Assembly: GCA_964583795.1 (NCBI GenBank)
Contig: CAZOWX010000003.1
Coordinates: 1-64,000 of the forward strand
DNA: 64,000 nt
From: JBDTME01 sp964583795
GTDB lineage: Bacteria > Patescibacteriota > Microgenomatia > UBA1400 > PJMF01
Reading direction: 5' to 3'
A model generated the notes under the pieces. The model had not been told where the DNA came from. It saw only the letters and a program-made list of their open reading frames with translations, and did no database searches. The position numbers and the translations under genes are program-made. Positions within the stretch are counted from its first letter, which is position 1; each line of letters opens with the position of its first letter. This document shows, piece after piece, positions 44,005-53,095 of this stretch.

Positions 44005-44210
44005 ACAAACTTCTTTCTTAGCGACTCCGTATCGCTACTCTCATCTTTTACTTGAAATTTCTTTTATACTTCTTCTGAGTCTTTTCCAAAAAGTGGAGCA
44101 AAAATTATTTGAAAAGCTGAACCTGAAATAAAGTTAGAGATTATTTTTTGGCCCTATATACCATATACGATATACCAACTACAGTCTCTCAATGGTACGA
44201 TAGACAGATT

Positions 44211-46694
44211 ATGAACAGCGGTCTCAACTCCAAGCAAGTGCAAGAAAAACTTGAAAAATATGGGTACAACGTTTTAGCAAAAAAACGATCGTTTTCGGTT
44301 TTTTCACTGCTGATTTCTCAGTTTCGCTCACCACTAATTTACATTTTACTGATAGCTGCCAGTATTACCTTTTTCTTACATGAGTATGTAGACATGTCGG
44401 TGATTATATTGGCGGTAGCAGTGAATGCCGCGCTTGGATTTATTCAAGAATATAAAGCTCAAAATGCGCTTGAAGCATTATCAAAAGTGTTGCCTCGAAC
44501 GGTGAGTGTGGTTCGTGATGGTCGGTTAACAATTATTCCCGTAGAGGAAGTTGTGCCGCTTGATATTATTCATGTTGAGACAGGAGAGCAAATTTCCGCA
44601 GATGGTGTGATACTCCACAGTAAATCTCTGAGTATTAACGAGGCAGTGCTCACCGGAGAAAGTATTGCGGTTGAAAAAAAAGCAATAGCACCAGACCACA
44701 GTGTTGAAGTGATCCCGACGACTGATGATGAAAAAGCGGTACATTTTGGATATATGGGAACGACTGTTCATTCAGGGCGGGCCGTAATCCAAATCATGGC
44801 GACAGGAGCAGACACAGCTTTGGGCAAAATCTCTACGAGTTTGCAATCAACTCCCGAAATTGAAACTCCGCTGCAACAGAAATTGCGACTGTTTAGTCGC
44901 AAATTAACCATAGTGGTTCTCGTTGCCTCTGGGTTTATTTTTGTGTTTGGGATGCTTTATGGTAGAGCTTTATCCGAGATGTTTACCCTTTCTGTAGCGG
45001 TAGCAGTCTCATCAATTCCTGAAGGATTAGTCATTTCACTGACCGCAATTTTGGCTATCGGCATGCAACGAATTTTGAAACGCAAAGCATTAGTCAGAAA
45101 ATTGGTGGCAGCAGAGACATTGGGAAGTGTCAGCGTGATTTGTACAGATAAAACGGGGACACTGACAAAAGGGGCGCTGAGTGTTTTTCATATTGAATCA
45201 GACGACAAGCCACTGATGCACTCCATCGCGCGCAGCGTAACCGATGGCAGCGATCCATTGGAAATTGCCATCCGTGATTGGGCCAGTGAGCACGCGATGC
45301 ACCTGAAAGAACCCTATTTGATCGATGAAGAGCCATTTAGTAGTGAGCGCAAATACTCGGTGCGTCTGACCGATCAGCGATTGATTGTCTTGGGTGCGCC
45401 AGAAGTGTTACTGTCCTTATGTAAAAAAGCAGATCACTCAGAAATTCATGAGGCAATAAAAGTATTTACTTCTCAAGGTTACCGTGTGGTTGGTGCAGCA
45501 ACACGCCAAACAAAAAAAGACGAAACCGCAATTGTGCTCAATCAACTGTCCGATTTAGAGTGGGCGGGGTGTTTTGTGTTTCAAGACGAAGTGCGTGGCG
45601 GATTAACTGAAGTGTTTCATCTAGCTAGACAAGCAGGGATTGCTGTGAAAGTCATCACCGGTGATTATGCAGAAACAGCCAAGTCGGTGATGAAAGACTT
45701 GAAACTCGAAGTGAAACCCAGTGAAGTGATGCTTGGCAGTGATTTGAAGGTGATGTCACGAGCTCAACTGAAACAGCGTATCCCTGAGACAAAATTGTTT
45801 GCGCGAACGACACCCGACCAAAAGCTGGTGATTGTGGAAATATTGCAGGAGCTGGGGGAAGTTGTGGCTATGACTGGAGATGGAGTAAACGATTCGCCAG
45901 CCTTGAAACGAGCCGATATTGGTATTGTGGTGAGTAGCGCGTCTGATGTGAGTAAAGATACCGCTGATATAGTCTTGCTCGACGATAACTTTGGGACAAT
46001 TGTAGCCGCCGTGGAAGAGGGACGGGGTATTTTTGAGAACTTACGCAAAGTGATTTTATACTTATTATCGGATTCATTCACGGAAATCATCTTGGTGATG
46101 GGTGGAGTGATTTTGGGATTACCGCTGCCGATTAGTGCTGCCCAAATTTTGTGGGTGAACTTGATCGATGATGGTTTGCCAAATTTAGCGCTGACAATGG
46201 ACCCCAATGGCAAAGAGCTGTTTTATGAAAAGCCAAGAAGACGTGGGGGATCATTGCTGGATGGAGAAATACTCACCTTGATTGCTTTGATTAGTGCCAT
46301 TACTGGAGTGTTTGTGTTAGCGGCATTTTATTGGGTGTATCAGACTACAGGAAGTTTGAGTGAAGCACGAACGATTGCATTTACGCTGTTGGGTGTAGAT
46401 TCGCTGCTGTACGTATTTTCCTCGAGAAGTTTACGTAACCCTATATGGCAAGAGGGTATTATGAAAAACTTGTGGCTTTTATGTGCTGTTGTCATTGGAT
46501 TTATATTTCAATTGGTTGCATTGTATGTGCCGTTTTTTCAAAGATGGTTTCAAACACGACCGCTCTCAAGTTTGGAGTGGACTATTGTCTTCGCATCTTC
46601 TTTTGCACTCATTGGAGTTGTTGAGTTTGTGAAATGGTTATGGCAGCCAACACAACAGATTCGAATGCGAAAATTACTTTCTTTATCGTCATAA
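44211..46694 (+). CDS. P2-type cation-transporting ATPase (Ca2+ pump-like)
   Basis: 827 residues from the ATG at 44211; the upstream part of the longer frame holds TACGAT promoter-like sequence. A cation_ATPase_N segment, the actuator TGES (about 148-151), phosphorylation motif CTDKTGTLTKG (Asp about 313), and hinge TGDGVNDSPALKRADIG (about 555) are present. VAVSSIPEGL in helix M4 and NLIDDGLPNLAL in M6 match Ca2+/Mn2+ pumps better than Na/K or heavy-metal pumps. The protein would export divalent cations. Confidence 0.92.
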   Translation: MNSGLNSKQVQEKLEKYGYNVLAKKRSFSVFSLLISQFRSPLIYILLIAASITFFLHEYVDMSVIILAVAVNAALGFIQEYKAQNALEALSKVLPRTVSVVRDGRLTIIPVEEVVPLDIIHVETGEQISADGVILHSKSLSINEAVLTGESIAVEKKAIAPDHSVEVIPTTDDEKAVHFGYMGTTVHSGRAVIQIMATGADTALGKISTSLQSTPEIETPLQQKLRLFSRKLTIVVLVASGFIFVFGMLYGRALSEMFTLSVAVAVSSIPEGLVISLTAILAIGMQRILKRKALVRKLVAAETLGSVSVICTDKTGTLTKGALSVFHIESDDKPLMHSIARSVTDGSDPLEIAIRDWASEHAMHLKEPYLIDEEPFSSERKYSVRLTDQRLIVLGAPEVLLSLCKKADHSEIHEAIKVFTSQGYRVVGAATRQTKKDETAIVLNQLSDLEWAGCFVFQDEVRGGLTEVFHLARQAGIAVKVITGDYAETAKSVMKDLKLEVKPSEVMLGSDLKVMSRAQLKQRIPETKLFARTTPDQKLVIVEILQELGEVVAMTGDGVNDSPALKRADIGIVVSSASDVSKDTADIVLLDDNFGTIVAAVEEGRGIFENLRKVILYLLSDSFTEIILVMGGVILGLPLPISAAQILWVNLIDDGLPNLALTMDPNGKELFYEKPRRRGGSLLDGEILTLIALISAITGVFVLAAFYWVYQTTGSLSEARTIAFTLLGVDSLLYVFSSRSLRNPIWQEGIMKNLWLLCAVVIGFIFQLVALYVPFFQRWFQTRPLSSLEWTIVFASSFALIGVVEFVKWLWQPTQQIRMRKLLSLSS

Positions 46695-46713
46695 ATGGAG
46701 GTACAATTCGAGT

Positions 46714-47517
46714 ATGAGTAATCAGGTTTCAGGTTCCGGGTTTCAGGTTTCAGGGGATGCAATCCAAGCGCAACCTGTTGTGAATGGTGATGTAACAGTC
46801 AGTAGTCAGTTGTCAGTTGTTAGTGATCCCGCTACCGCTCAAGGTAACGGAGGAGCACAGCAGACGTCAGTCGTCAGTGGACAAGGGACAATTCAACAAC
46901 CTAACACCCCAACCACTCTACAATCCATCCCTGATCCAGCTGTGGATGAAGCAGTAGCACAGGCGAAAAAAGTGCAGGATTTATTTGCGAGAAATGATGC
47001 GCTAGCGGCAACTGCGCAAACACCAGTTTCAAGTGTTCCAACATCAGTTTCGCCACTTCCTTCGAATCAAGACAATCAGATCCTGAAACAAGTTCAGGAT
47101 GACGGGTCTTTTGCCTCACAATCAATGACAACTGATAACACACAACAATCAGCTAGCGATCAGCCAGCACTTCAGAATCCAATAACCAATACCCAACAAC
47201 CAATACCCAGCTCTGATGATCAAAAAAGCCCGCTTGATATTTTAGAAGAAATCCTGCGCAAAGAAGAAAAAAAACAAGCTGAAAAAGAAGCGGTTGTATC
47301 GCAAGAGGAAACTGAGAATCAAAAGCAACTTGAAGCACAGCAAGAAGCAGAAAATCAGGCATTGATTGAAGAAGCACGAAAAAAAATGATTCAAGAAACC
47401 GCCACAGAAGAACAGAAACAACGAGACGCCATTCGTCAACAACAAATTGATGCGAATAAAGTACATAATCCGTACGAGATTCGGCAGTTGGAACATGTGA
47501 AGAGGGGGCAGGGGTAG
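46714..47517 (+). CDS. Gln/Glu-rich coiled-coil protein built partly from intergenic repeats
   Basis: 267 residues. Residues 4-15 are encoded by four AGGTTTC heptads, about 28-40 by AGTCAGT heptads, and ILKQVQDD (about 124-131) by a REP-like palindrome. The C-terminal 100 residues (SPLDILEEILRKEEKKQAEKE and following) form a long charged coiled coil. The second half looks like the conserved part. It pairs with the next gene, which has a similar plan. GGAGG lies at 46697-46701. Confidence 0.65.
   Translation: MSNQVSGSGFQVSGDAIQAQPVVNGDVTVSSQLSVVSDPATAQGNGGAQQTSVVSGQGTIQQPNTPTTLQSIPDPAVDEAVAQAKKVQDLFARNDALAATAQTPVSSVPTSVSPLPSNQDNQILKQVQDDGSFASQSMTTDNTQQSASDQPALQNPITNTQQPIPSSDDQKSPLDILEEILRKEEKKQAEKEAVVSQEETENQKQLEAQQEAENQALIEEARKKMIQETATEEQKQRDAIRQQQIDANKVHNPYEIRQLEHVKRGQG
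47083..47105. repeat. REP-like palindrome inside a coding sequence
   Basis: AGATCCTGAAACAAGTTC followed by AGGATGACG is the inverted short REP-like form (CGTCATCCTGAAC...GGATCT) found between genes elsewhere here, now read as codons. Confidence 0.8.
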
Positions 47518-47768
47518 TGGATTATCGATGATAGATTATAGAGTGTTTACCCGGCCAACTTTTCTGGCCAACAGGCAAAAAAAGTTTGACAGGTGGAAAG
47601 TAGATTTAGTGATTGGCGACTAGCTATTAGTGGTTGACATGATGAAGATGAATTAAGTAGCAACTGGAAGAGGTTGTTGGGTGATTGGGTTGTTGTGTTG
47701 TTGGAAAACTTTTTATCTGGTCATAACAACACAACTACACAACAACCTAACAACATATCCATATCAAT

Positions 47769-48377
47769 ATGCAAAAAGCTCCCCCTGGCAGCATGCCCGG
47801 AATGGTCCCACCAGATGTCAAATCGATGATGGAGCAAGGTTTCGCGCAGCAAGCGGTCAAGCAAAAAACTAATATTACTCAAGCCCCGTCATCAAGTGGA
47901 CCTGGTGTTGCGGCCCAAGCTGGTTTAACTGCATCACAAGCCAATAAGCCTGGTGCTCCACAAGGGTTCCAACATCAGCACACTCCCAGAGGTATGGGGA
48001 CGCCCACAGAAGAGGCCAAGATGGCCGTGAGTGATGTGGCTGAAGGATTACTTTCAATTCCGCAGAGCATCCTTGACATGTTAGGATTGGGACGTCCTGC
48101 GAAAGATCCTCAAGAGCAAGCTGAACTAAAGACATTTCACGAACGTCACAAGGCACTTGATGATCAGCAGAAGCGGGTGTTTGATCAGCGAATGGAGGCT
48201 GAAAAACAGAAAAAAGAGGCTGATGAAGAAATGAAAAAGCAAAAAGAGTTGCAAAAGAAAAAAATGGAAGAGCAACAAAATAGTCAAAACTTTATTCCTC
48301 ACGGGAAAGTCAGTGGCCAGGCAGCACTACAAAAGATGCAACAGGATCGAAAAGGGATGGGTGGGGCATCAGGTTAG
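47769..48377 (+). CDS. Low-complexity coiled-coil protein
   Basis: 202 residues: a Pro/Gly/Gln/Met-rich disordered start, a short hydrophobic middle (VAEGLLSIPQSILDMLGLG, about 98-116), then a Lys/Glu/Gln coiled coil (about 130-180). No signal peptide. Upstream is an AAC-rich, G-poor stretch like that before dnaX. The function is unknown; layout links it to the gene at 46714. Confidence 0.65.
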   Translation: MQKAPPGSMPGMVPPDVKSMMEQGFAQQAVKQKTNITQAPSSSGPGVAAQAGLTASQANKPGAPQGFQHQHTPRGMGTPTEEAKMAVSDVAEGLLSIPQSILDMLGLGRPAKDPQEQAELKTFHERHKALDDQQKRVFDQRMEAEKQKKEADEEMKKQKELQKKKMEEQQNSQNFIPHGKVSGQAALQKMQQDRKGMGGASG

Positions 48378-48553
48378 GGTTCAGGCCATAGGGGTTAGGG
48401 CTTGGGTCTAGGAAGTCGTCAGGTGTCTGGCATCAGGCATATAGAAAGGTGAGTTGGTAGTTTATCGTTACTAGTTTGTAGTGATGATACTTTGTAATGT
48501 TGGAGAATTATTAAGGAAAGAAAACTGAATCGTAAGCAGAAAACATAAAAAGA

Positions 48554-48608
48554 CGTCATCCGCTGCAGTCTAGCGAGCCAGACAGATTCAGGATCTCAAG
48601 TCAGAGTT
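48554..48608. repeat. REP-like element
   Basis: GACGTCATCCGCTGCAG...CAGGATCTCAAGTCAGAG in the spacer before the SDR gene. Confidence 0.8.
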
Positions 48609-48670
48609 GTCTGTCAGTGTTTTTCAAAAGAGTGTGAACTACTTACACACTTCTACTTATCAGGAGCCGT

Positions 48671-49396
48671 ATGAAAAATGTATTAATTACAGGTGCCATG
48701 AGAGGCATTGGCTTGTCGGTATTACAAACTTTACATGATGAAGGGTATGCGATTACAGCAATCTATAATGCGAGTGAAGAAAGCGCAACCTTGGTATTAA
48801 AACAGTTTCCAAACGTGGAAGGGTACAAAGTTGATTTGTCCAAAAGGAACGAGATTGAGTCTTTTGTAAAAAAACTGGCAGACAAGGCACTCTATGCCAT
48901 TATCAATGTTGCAGGAGTGGCTATGGATGATTCTGTTGCGAATTTTGACATGGACAAATGGGATAAAACCATCGCAATTAACTTAACTGCTCCGGTCCTT
49001 TTTTCTACGAAACTCAGATCAAATTTGGAAGAAGGCGGGGCAATTGTGAATGTTGCCAGCATTTTTGGAGCAGTGTATGGCATGAATATGAGTCTTTCAT
49101 ATGGTGCTTCAAAGGCAGCCTTGATCAACTTAACAAAATCACTGTCATATCAACTCAGACAAAAAAAAGTTCGTGTCAATGCTATTGCTCCTAGTATTGT
49201 GGATACAGACATGACGTCCCTTGATACAAAAGAGATGTTGGATGAGGTTTCTAGAAGGTCAGGTATCGGTAGAATTGCTCAACCTGAAGAAATTGCTAGT
49301 ATTGTCAGCTTTTTGATTTCAAAAAAAGCAAGTTACATTAATGGGCAGACGATTATCGCTGATGGTGGATACAGTGCGTGGGATGGGATTTATTAG
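48671..49396 (+). CDS. Short-chain dehydrogenase/reductase (FabG-like)
   Basis: 241 residues, classical SDR. TGAMRGIG (7-14) binds NAD(P); NVAGVAMDD matches the NNAG region (Val for Asn); the catalytic Ser is in VASIFG and YGASKAAL holds Tyr/Lys (about 143-147). The end DGGYSAWDGIY is typical. Substrate unknown; 3-oxoacyl reductase or sugar dehydrogenase activity are possible. CAGGAG precedes the ATG. Confidence 0.87.
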   Translation: MKNVLITGAMRGIGLSVLQTLHDEGYAITAIYNASEESATLVLKQFPNVEGYKVDLSKRNEIESFVKKLADKALYAIINVAGVAMDDSVANFDMDKWDKTIAINLTAPVLFSTKLRSNLEEGGAIVNVASIFGAVYGMNMSLSYGASKAALINLTKSLSYQLRQKKVRVNAIAPSIVDTDMTSLDTKEMLDEVSRRSGIGRIAQPEEIASIVSFLISKKASYINGQTIIADGGYSAWDGIY

Positions 49397-49444
49397 CACG
49401 ATAAGAACCATGAGTCTGAAAATTCAATTTGATAAAATATCTCC

Positions 49445-49933
49445 ATGAAAAAATCAAGCGCAACCGTTTATCTGATTTGCGGATTCATCGGTGCAGGAAA
49501 AACGACTTTTGCCAAAAAACTTGAGCAGAAGACAGGAGCAGTGCGAATAACCAAAGACGAGTGGTTAATTTCTTTGTTTGGTCATGATCCAACAATTGAG
49601 CATTTTGAAATGTATGATAATACTATTTGCAGATTGGCGAATGACATTGCTTTTGAATTTATAAAAAGGGGCGTTGATGTCATTATCGATGATGGTTTTT
49701 GGATCCGAAAACAAAGAGATGAGATGCGAGAGAAGATCAAACATGTTGGTGGAAAGGTGATTTTGTATTATCTTCCAACACCCATGGAAGCCATGAAAAA
49801 ACGTGTCGTAAACAGAAATCAACGACTTTCTAAAGACTCTTTTGAAATAAGTGAAGTACTTTTTGAAAAATATCAACAGTATTGGGAACCACCACAGGCT
49901 GATGAGGAGTTTATCTTGGCTGAGCTGGTGTAA
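49445..49933 (+). CDS. P-loop kinase (AAA_33 / zeta-toxin-like)
   Basis: 162 residues. Walker A is GFIGAGKTTFAKKL (about 13-26), DDGFW (about 80-84) gives the second acidic motif, and NRNQRLSK holds lid arginines. Members of this group phosphorylate small molecules, sugars or nucleic acid ends. The gene follows the SDR gene by 48 nt; the substrate is unknown. Confidence 0.83.
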   Translation: MKKSSATVYLICGFIGAGKTTFAKKLEQKTGAVRITKDEWLISLFGHDPTIEHFEMYDNTICRLANDIAFEFIKRGVDVIIDDGFWIRKQRDEMREKIKHVGGKVILYYLPTPMEAMKKRVVNRNQRLSKDSFEISEVLFEKYQQYWEPPQADEEFILAELV

Positions 49934-49958
49934 ACCTAAGATTCGATTTTGTTTTCAT

Positions 49959-50092
49959 TTGACAATCACTTCCTACCTGCTATCATTCAACTCATGTTCT
50001 TAAATATAGTTTCCTGTTGTCACTTCAAGCGTTAATAAACCTCTTGGAGTTTGTGTGTTAATCCGTCCAAGAGACGGATTTTTTTATTATTT
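49959..50092 (+). promoter_or_regulatory. Promoter and leader with mutually exclusive hairpins
   Basis: TTGACA (49959-49964) and TATCAT (49981-49986), spacer 16. The leader of about 100 nt ends in a terminator: ATCCGTC/GACGGAT (50064-50085) and seven T. An alternative stem CTCTTGGA (50042-50049) with TCCAAGAG (50070-50077) overlaps and would prevent it. This is the layout of a transcriptional attenuator or riboswitch. No known class was recognised. Confidence 0.75.
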
Positions 50093-50113
50093 AGATTAAT
50101 GAGGGAGCTCGTT

Positions 50114-50347
50114 ATGGAATTAGGAATTGCGACAGAAATAGCATTGCGCTATGCAAGTATGGTGCTTGGTATGAAGCAAAGTGAAGGTTCACCTTATACT
50201 GATCCCAACTTTTGGACATTCCATGATTTAGTTCAAGTAATACCGCAAGCACACCTAGAATTGATCTCACAAATACATAGACATGTGCCCCATGCAATAG
50301 CATCGGGAGAGATTCTTGCATCTCGGATGGCAAGACTGGAAACCTAA
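50114..50347 (+). CDS. Small hypothetical protein under attenuator control
   Basis: 77 residues from the ATG at 50114, with GAGGGAG 7-13 nt upstream; the longer frame runs through the terminator and is rejected. It is soluble and helical (IATEIALRYASMVLGM, LVQVIPQAHLELISQIHRHV). No family was recognised. Its leader with competing hairpins is the most informative context. Confidence 0.68.
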   Translation: MELGIATEIALRYASMVLGMKQSEGSPYTDPNFWTFHDLVQVIPQAHLELISQIHRHVPHAIASGEILASRMARLET

Positions 50348-50390
50348 TCTGTTACAATTACTGGTAATCCAGTAATAGCGATGAATTCTT

Positions 50391-51824
50391 ATGCGCCTGT
50401 TTAACACCCTCACCCGAAGCGTCGAAGAAATAGCTCCCATTGCGCCACCAGCATTGGGACTGTATGCGTGTGGTTTTACTGTGTACGACTACACCCATCT
50501 AGGACATTTACGTAAATACACCATGGATGATGTGTTGATTCGTTCCCTTCGTCATGCTGGATTTCAACTCAAGTTTGTCCAAAATATTACTGATGTGGGG
50601 CATCTCGCATCGGATGCTGATACTGGTGAAGATAAACTGGAAAAAGGGGCCAAAAAATACAATAAAAGCGTGTGGGATATTGCCAAAGAGTTTGAACGGT
50701 ACTTTTTTTATTCGATGGATACCATGGGAAATGTGCGACCGGACGTCAGCTGCAGGGCGACCGAACATATTCCAGAGCAGATCGCTATGGTGCAAGCACT
50801 TGAGCAAAAGGGATTTACCTATGTTATTCCTGGTGATGGCGTCTACTTTGATACGTCGAAAATTGATGATTACGGTAAGCTCGCTGGTTTCGATCCCAAG
50901 ATGTTACAAGAAGGGGCGAGAGTGGAAACTGTAGCCGGAAAGAAAAATCCAACCGATTTTGCCCTATGGAAGTTTGAGCGAGAAGGAGAAAACAGGGCGA
51001 TGGTATGGGAAAGTCCATGGGGGAAGCGCACTTTTCCTGGTTGGCACATTGAGTGCAGTGCGATGGCAATGGAGTATTTAGGGCAGCAGTTTGATATTCA
51101 CACTGGTGGTATCGACCATATTCCAGTGCACCACACCAATGAGATTGCTCAAGCCGAAGCGGCGACAGGGAAGCAGCCTTTTGTGCGCTACTGGGTACAT
51201 CACAATCATTTGATGGTTGAAGGCACCAAGATGAGTAAGAGTTTGGGCAACTTTTTTACAGTTGATGATGTGATCAAGCGAGGCTTTGATCCGATGGCCT
51301 TGCGACTGCTATTTCTTTCCACACATTATCGTTCCCAGATGAACTTCACTTGGGAAAACTTGGCTGGATCCCAGACTGCATGGAAGACTTTGAGTACAAA
51401 AATTACTCAATTTAAACACGAAACAGAGCGCTTGACGCTATCCGAAGAAAAGCTGAAGCAAATTGCTGATTATCGAGCACGATTCTTTGCCTACATTGAG
51501 GATGATTTGCGCACGCCTGAAGCGGTGGCGCTGATGTGGGAAGTGTTTAAATCAAATATTCCGAGCATTGATAAGTATGATTTGATTGTGGAATTTGATG
51601 AAGTATTGGGGCTGGGTCTGAAAAAACTGGCTGAGACTGCTTCTCAGAGCGTCGAAGTGAATGTCAAAGATCTACCGGAGGAAGTGCAAAAGCTCTTAGA
51701 GCAACGTGAACAAGTGAGAGCTCAGAAGAATTGGAATGAGTCCGATCGCTTGCGTGATGAACTGACAAAATTGGGGTATAAGGTGTTGGACACGGGGAGT
51801 GGGTTGAAGGTGATGAGAAATTAG
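50391..51824 (+). CDS. cysS: Cysteinyl-tRNA synthetase
   Basis: 477 residues, class I. CGFTVYDYTHLGHLRKY holds the zinc Cys and the HIGH-like HLGH motif (about 27-43). FPGWHIECSAMAMEYLG and DIHTGGIDHIPVHHTNE give the zinc Cys, His and Glu residues, and KMSKS is at about 281-285. The C-terminal helical part LLEQREQVRAQKNWNESDRLRDEL binds tRNA. No T-box is seen upstream. Confidence 0.97.
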   Translation: MRLFNTLTRSVEEIAPIAPPALGLYACGFTVYDYTHLGHLRKYTMDDVLIRSLRHAGFQLKFVQNITDVGHLASDADTGEDKLEKGAKKYNKSVWDIAKEFERYFFYSMDTMGNVRPDVSCRATEHIPEQIAMVQALEQKGFTYVIPGDGVYFDTSKIDDYGKLAGFDPKMLQEGARVETVAGKKNPTDFALWKFEREGENRAMVWESPWGKRTFPGWHIECSAMAMEYLGQQFDIHTGGIDHIPVHHTNEIAQAEAATGKQPFVRYWVHHNHLMVEGTKMSKSLGNFFTVDDVIKRGFDPMALRLLFLSTHYRSQMNFTWENLAGSQTAWKTLSTKITQFKHETERLTLSEEKLKQIADYRARFFAYIEDDLRTPEAVALMWEVFKSNIPSIDKYDLIVEFDEVLGLGLKKLAETASQSVEVNVKDLPEEVQKLLEQREQVRAQKNWNESDRLRDELTKLGYKVLDTGSGLKVMRN

Positions 51825-51876
51825 TCGTCAGAGGTTGGTTGTGTGCTGTCTGAGTAACAAGTTTCTGCCCCAACGC

Positions 51877-51904
51877 TCGTCATCCCGGCGAAGGCCGGGA
51901 TCCA
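51877..51904. repeat. Left inverted repeat of the GIY-YIG unit
   Basis: 28 bp starting TCGTCATCCCGG and ending CGGGATCCA, with an internal CCCGGC-GAAG-GCCGGG hairpin. Its exact reverse complement is at 52282-52309. Confidence 0.97.
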
Positions 51905-51983
51905 TTTTTTTGTGTGACTCACTGAGTTGTTTTGCTCTTGCAGATGTCATTTTCATGTCACAATTTTGTAGTTTAATCGCAAT

Positions 51984-52277
51984 ATGGACAAGAAAGGATA
52001 TGTCTATATCTTGGCGTCAAAACCGTATGGAACCTTGTACATTGGGGTTACTTCGGATTTGATAGGGCGAGTGTGGGATCATAAGCACAATATCATAAAG
52101 GGGTTTACACAAAAATATAACGTCCATATGCTTGTGTGGTATCAAGAGTCTGAACTAATAACTGATGCGATTTACAAGGAAAAGCAACTAAAAGAATGGC
52201 ATAGAAATTGGAAAATACGACTCATTAAAGAAACAAATCCTTGTTGGAAAGATTTGTATGAAAAAATTATTGAATAG
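51984..52277 (+). CDS. GIY-YIG family endonuclease, single-domain
   Basis: 97 residues. GYVYILASKPYGTLYIGVTSD holds the GIY-YIG core as VYI/YIG; the catalytic Arg is in DLIGRVWDHK, and Glu lies in AIYKEKQLKEW, with NPCWKDLYE at the end. This is the UvrC-N-like 'YhbQ/UPF0213' type of small nuclease. The gene is alone between two perfect 28-bp inverted repeats of the dispersed REP-like type, suggesting that it and its repeats form one unit. Confidence 0.92.
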   Translation: MDKKGYVYILASKPYGTLYIGVTSDLIGRVWDHKHNIIKGFTQKYNVHMLVWYQESELITDAIYKEKQLKEWHRNWKIRLIKETNPCWKDLYEKIIE

Positions 52278-52281
52278 TACG

Positions 52282-52309
52282 TGGATCCCGGCCTTCGCCG
52301 GGATGACGA
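52282..52309. repeat. Right inverted repeat of the GIY-YIG unit
   Basis: Reads TGGATCCCGGCC...GGGATGACGA, a perfect inverse of 51877-51904, 4 nt after the stop codon of the nuclease gene. Confidence 0.97.
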
Positions 52310-52420
52310 AGGTCACTGTGTCAAAAGAATTTATAGATCGCAATGTGATTTTCTTGTCCAAAGCGCAATCAAATTTCTACGCAACTAGTCAACCCCCCAA
52401 CGAACTCCTATACTGAAACC

Positions 52421-53080
52421 ATGTCGCATTTTTCTCTGAATTTGCTGAAGTTTGCGGTGTTCTTTCTCCTACTCAATGGTGGAGGAATGTGGTTTGTGTT
52501 GTATCGTGATCACCAGACAATACAGCGGTTGCAACAGCTCGATAATGCTCCTGCAGTCAAAGTAGAGCCAACTCCAACGCCGCGTTCATTCCCGAGCATC
52601 GAGTCGCGACTCGATGTGCTGGAAAGTTCTCAAGAAGCGATACAGTCAAGAGTGAATGATCTTGAAGATTCGCAATCGAAAAGCAAATCAACAAAAACAT
52701 ATACTCAAAGCACGAGCTCAAAAAGCCCCAAAGAGTACACCCTGTATCTCGGTGAAGGCTCTACAGTGAGTCGCGAGTGGACTACGGTGCAGTCAACCAC
52801 AATCTCAATTGATACCAGTAAGTACAAGGGCATTACTGCAGTGTACTTCGAGTCAGGTTTGTCGATTATTGGCGGAGAGGCATATGCACAACTGATTGAC
52901 GCAGAGTCAGGAGCAATACTCACCAGTCGTGCTTTAGTGAGTAACACACCAAATCCGGTTTGGAAATCGATTCAGATTAATTTGGAGTCAGGGAATCACA
53001 TGTATGTGGTGCAGTTACGTTCATCGAGTGGGGAGCTAGCAACGCTCAGTGGGGCGAGGATACGGATTATGGCTGAGTGA
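52421..53080 (+). CDS. Membrane-anchored protein with coiled coil and beta-sandwich-like domain
   Basis: 219 residues: membrane helix (about 8-28), Pro/Thr segment, a short coiled coil (RLDVLESSQEAIQSRVNDLE, about 64-83), Ser-rich linker, and a beta domain (about 105-219). Topology places the C-terminus outside. TATACT (52409-52414) is 6 nt before the ATG, so it is probably leaderless. Function unknown. Confidence 0.7.
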   Translation: MSHFSLNLLKFAVFFLLLNGGGMWFVLYRDHQTIQRLQQLDNAPAVKVEPTPTPRSFPSIESRLDVLESSQEAIQSRVNDLEDSQSKSKSTKTYTQSTSSKSPKEYTLYLGEGSTVSREWTTVQSTTISIDTSKYKGITAVYFESGLSIIGGEAYAQLIDAESGAILTSRALVSNTPNPVWKSIQINLESGNHMYVVQLRSSSGELATLSGARIRIMAE

Positions 53081-53095
53081 TTCTAGGGGTTAGGA

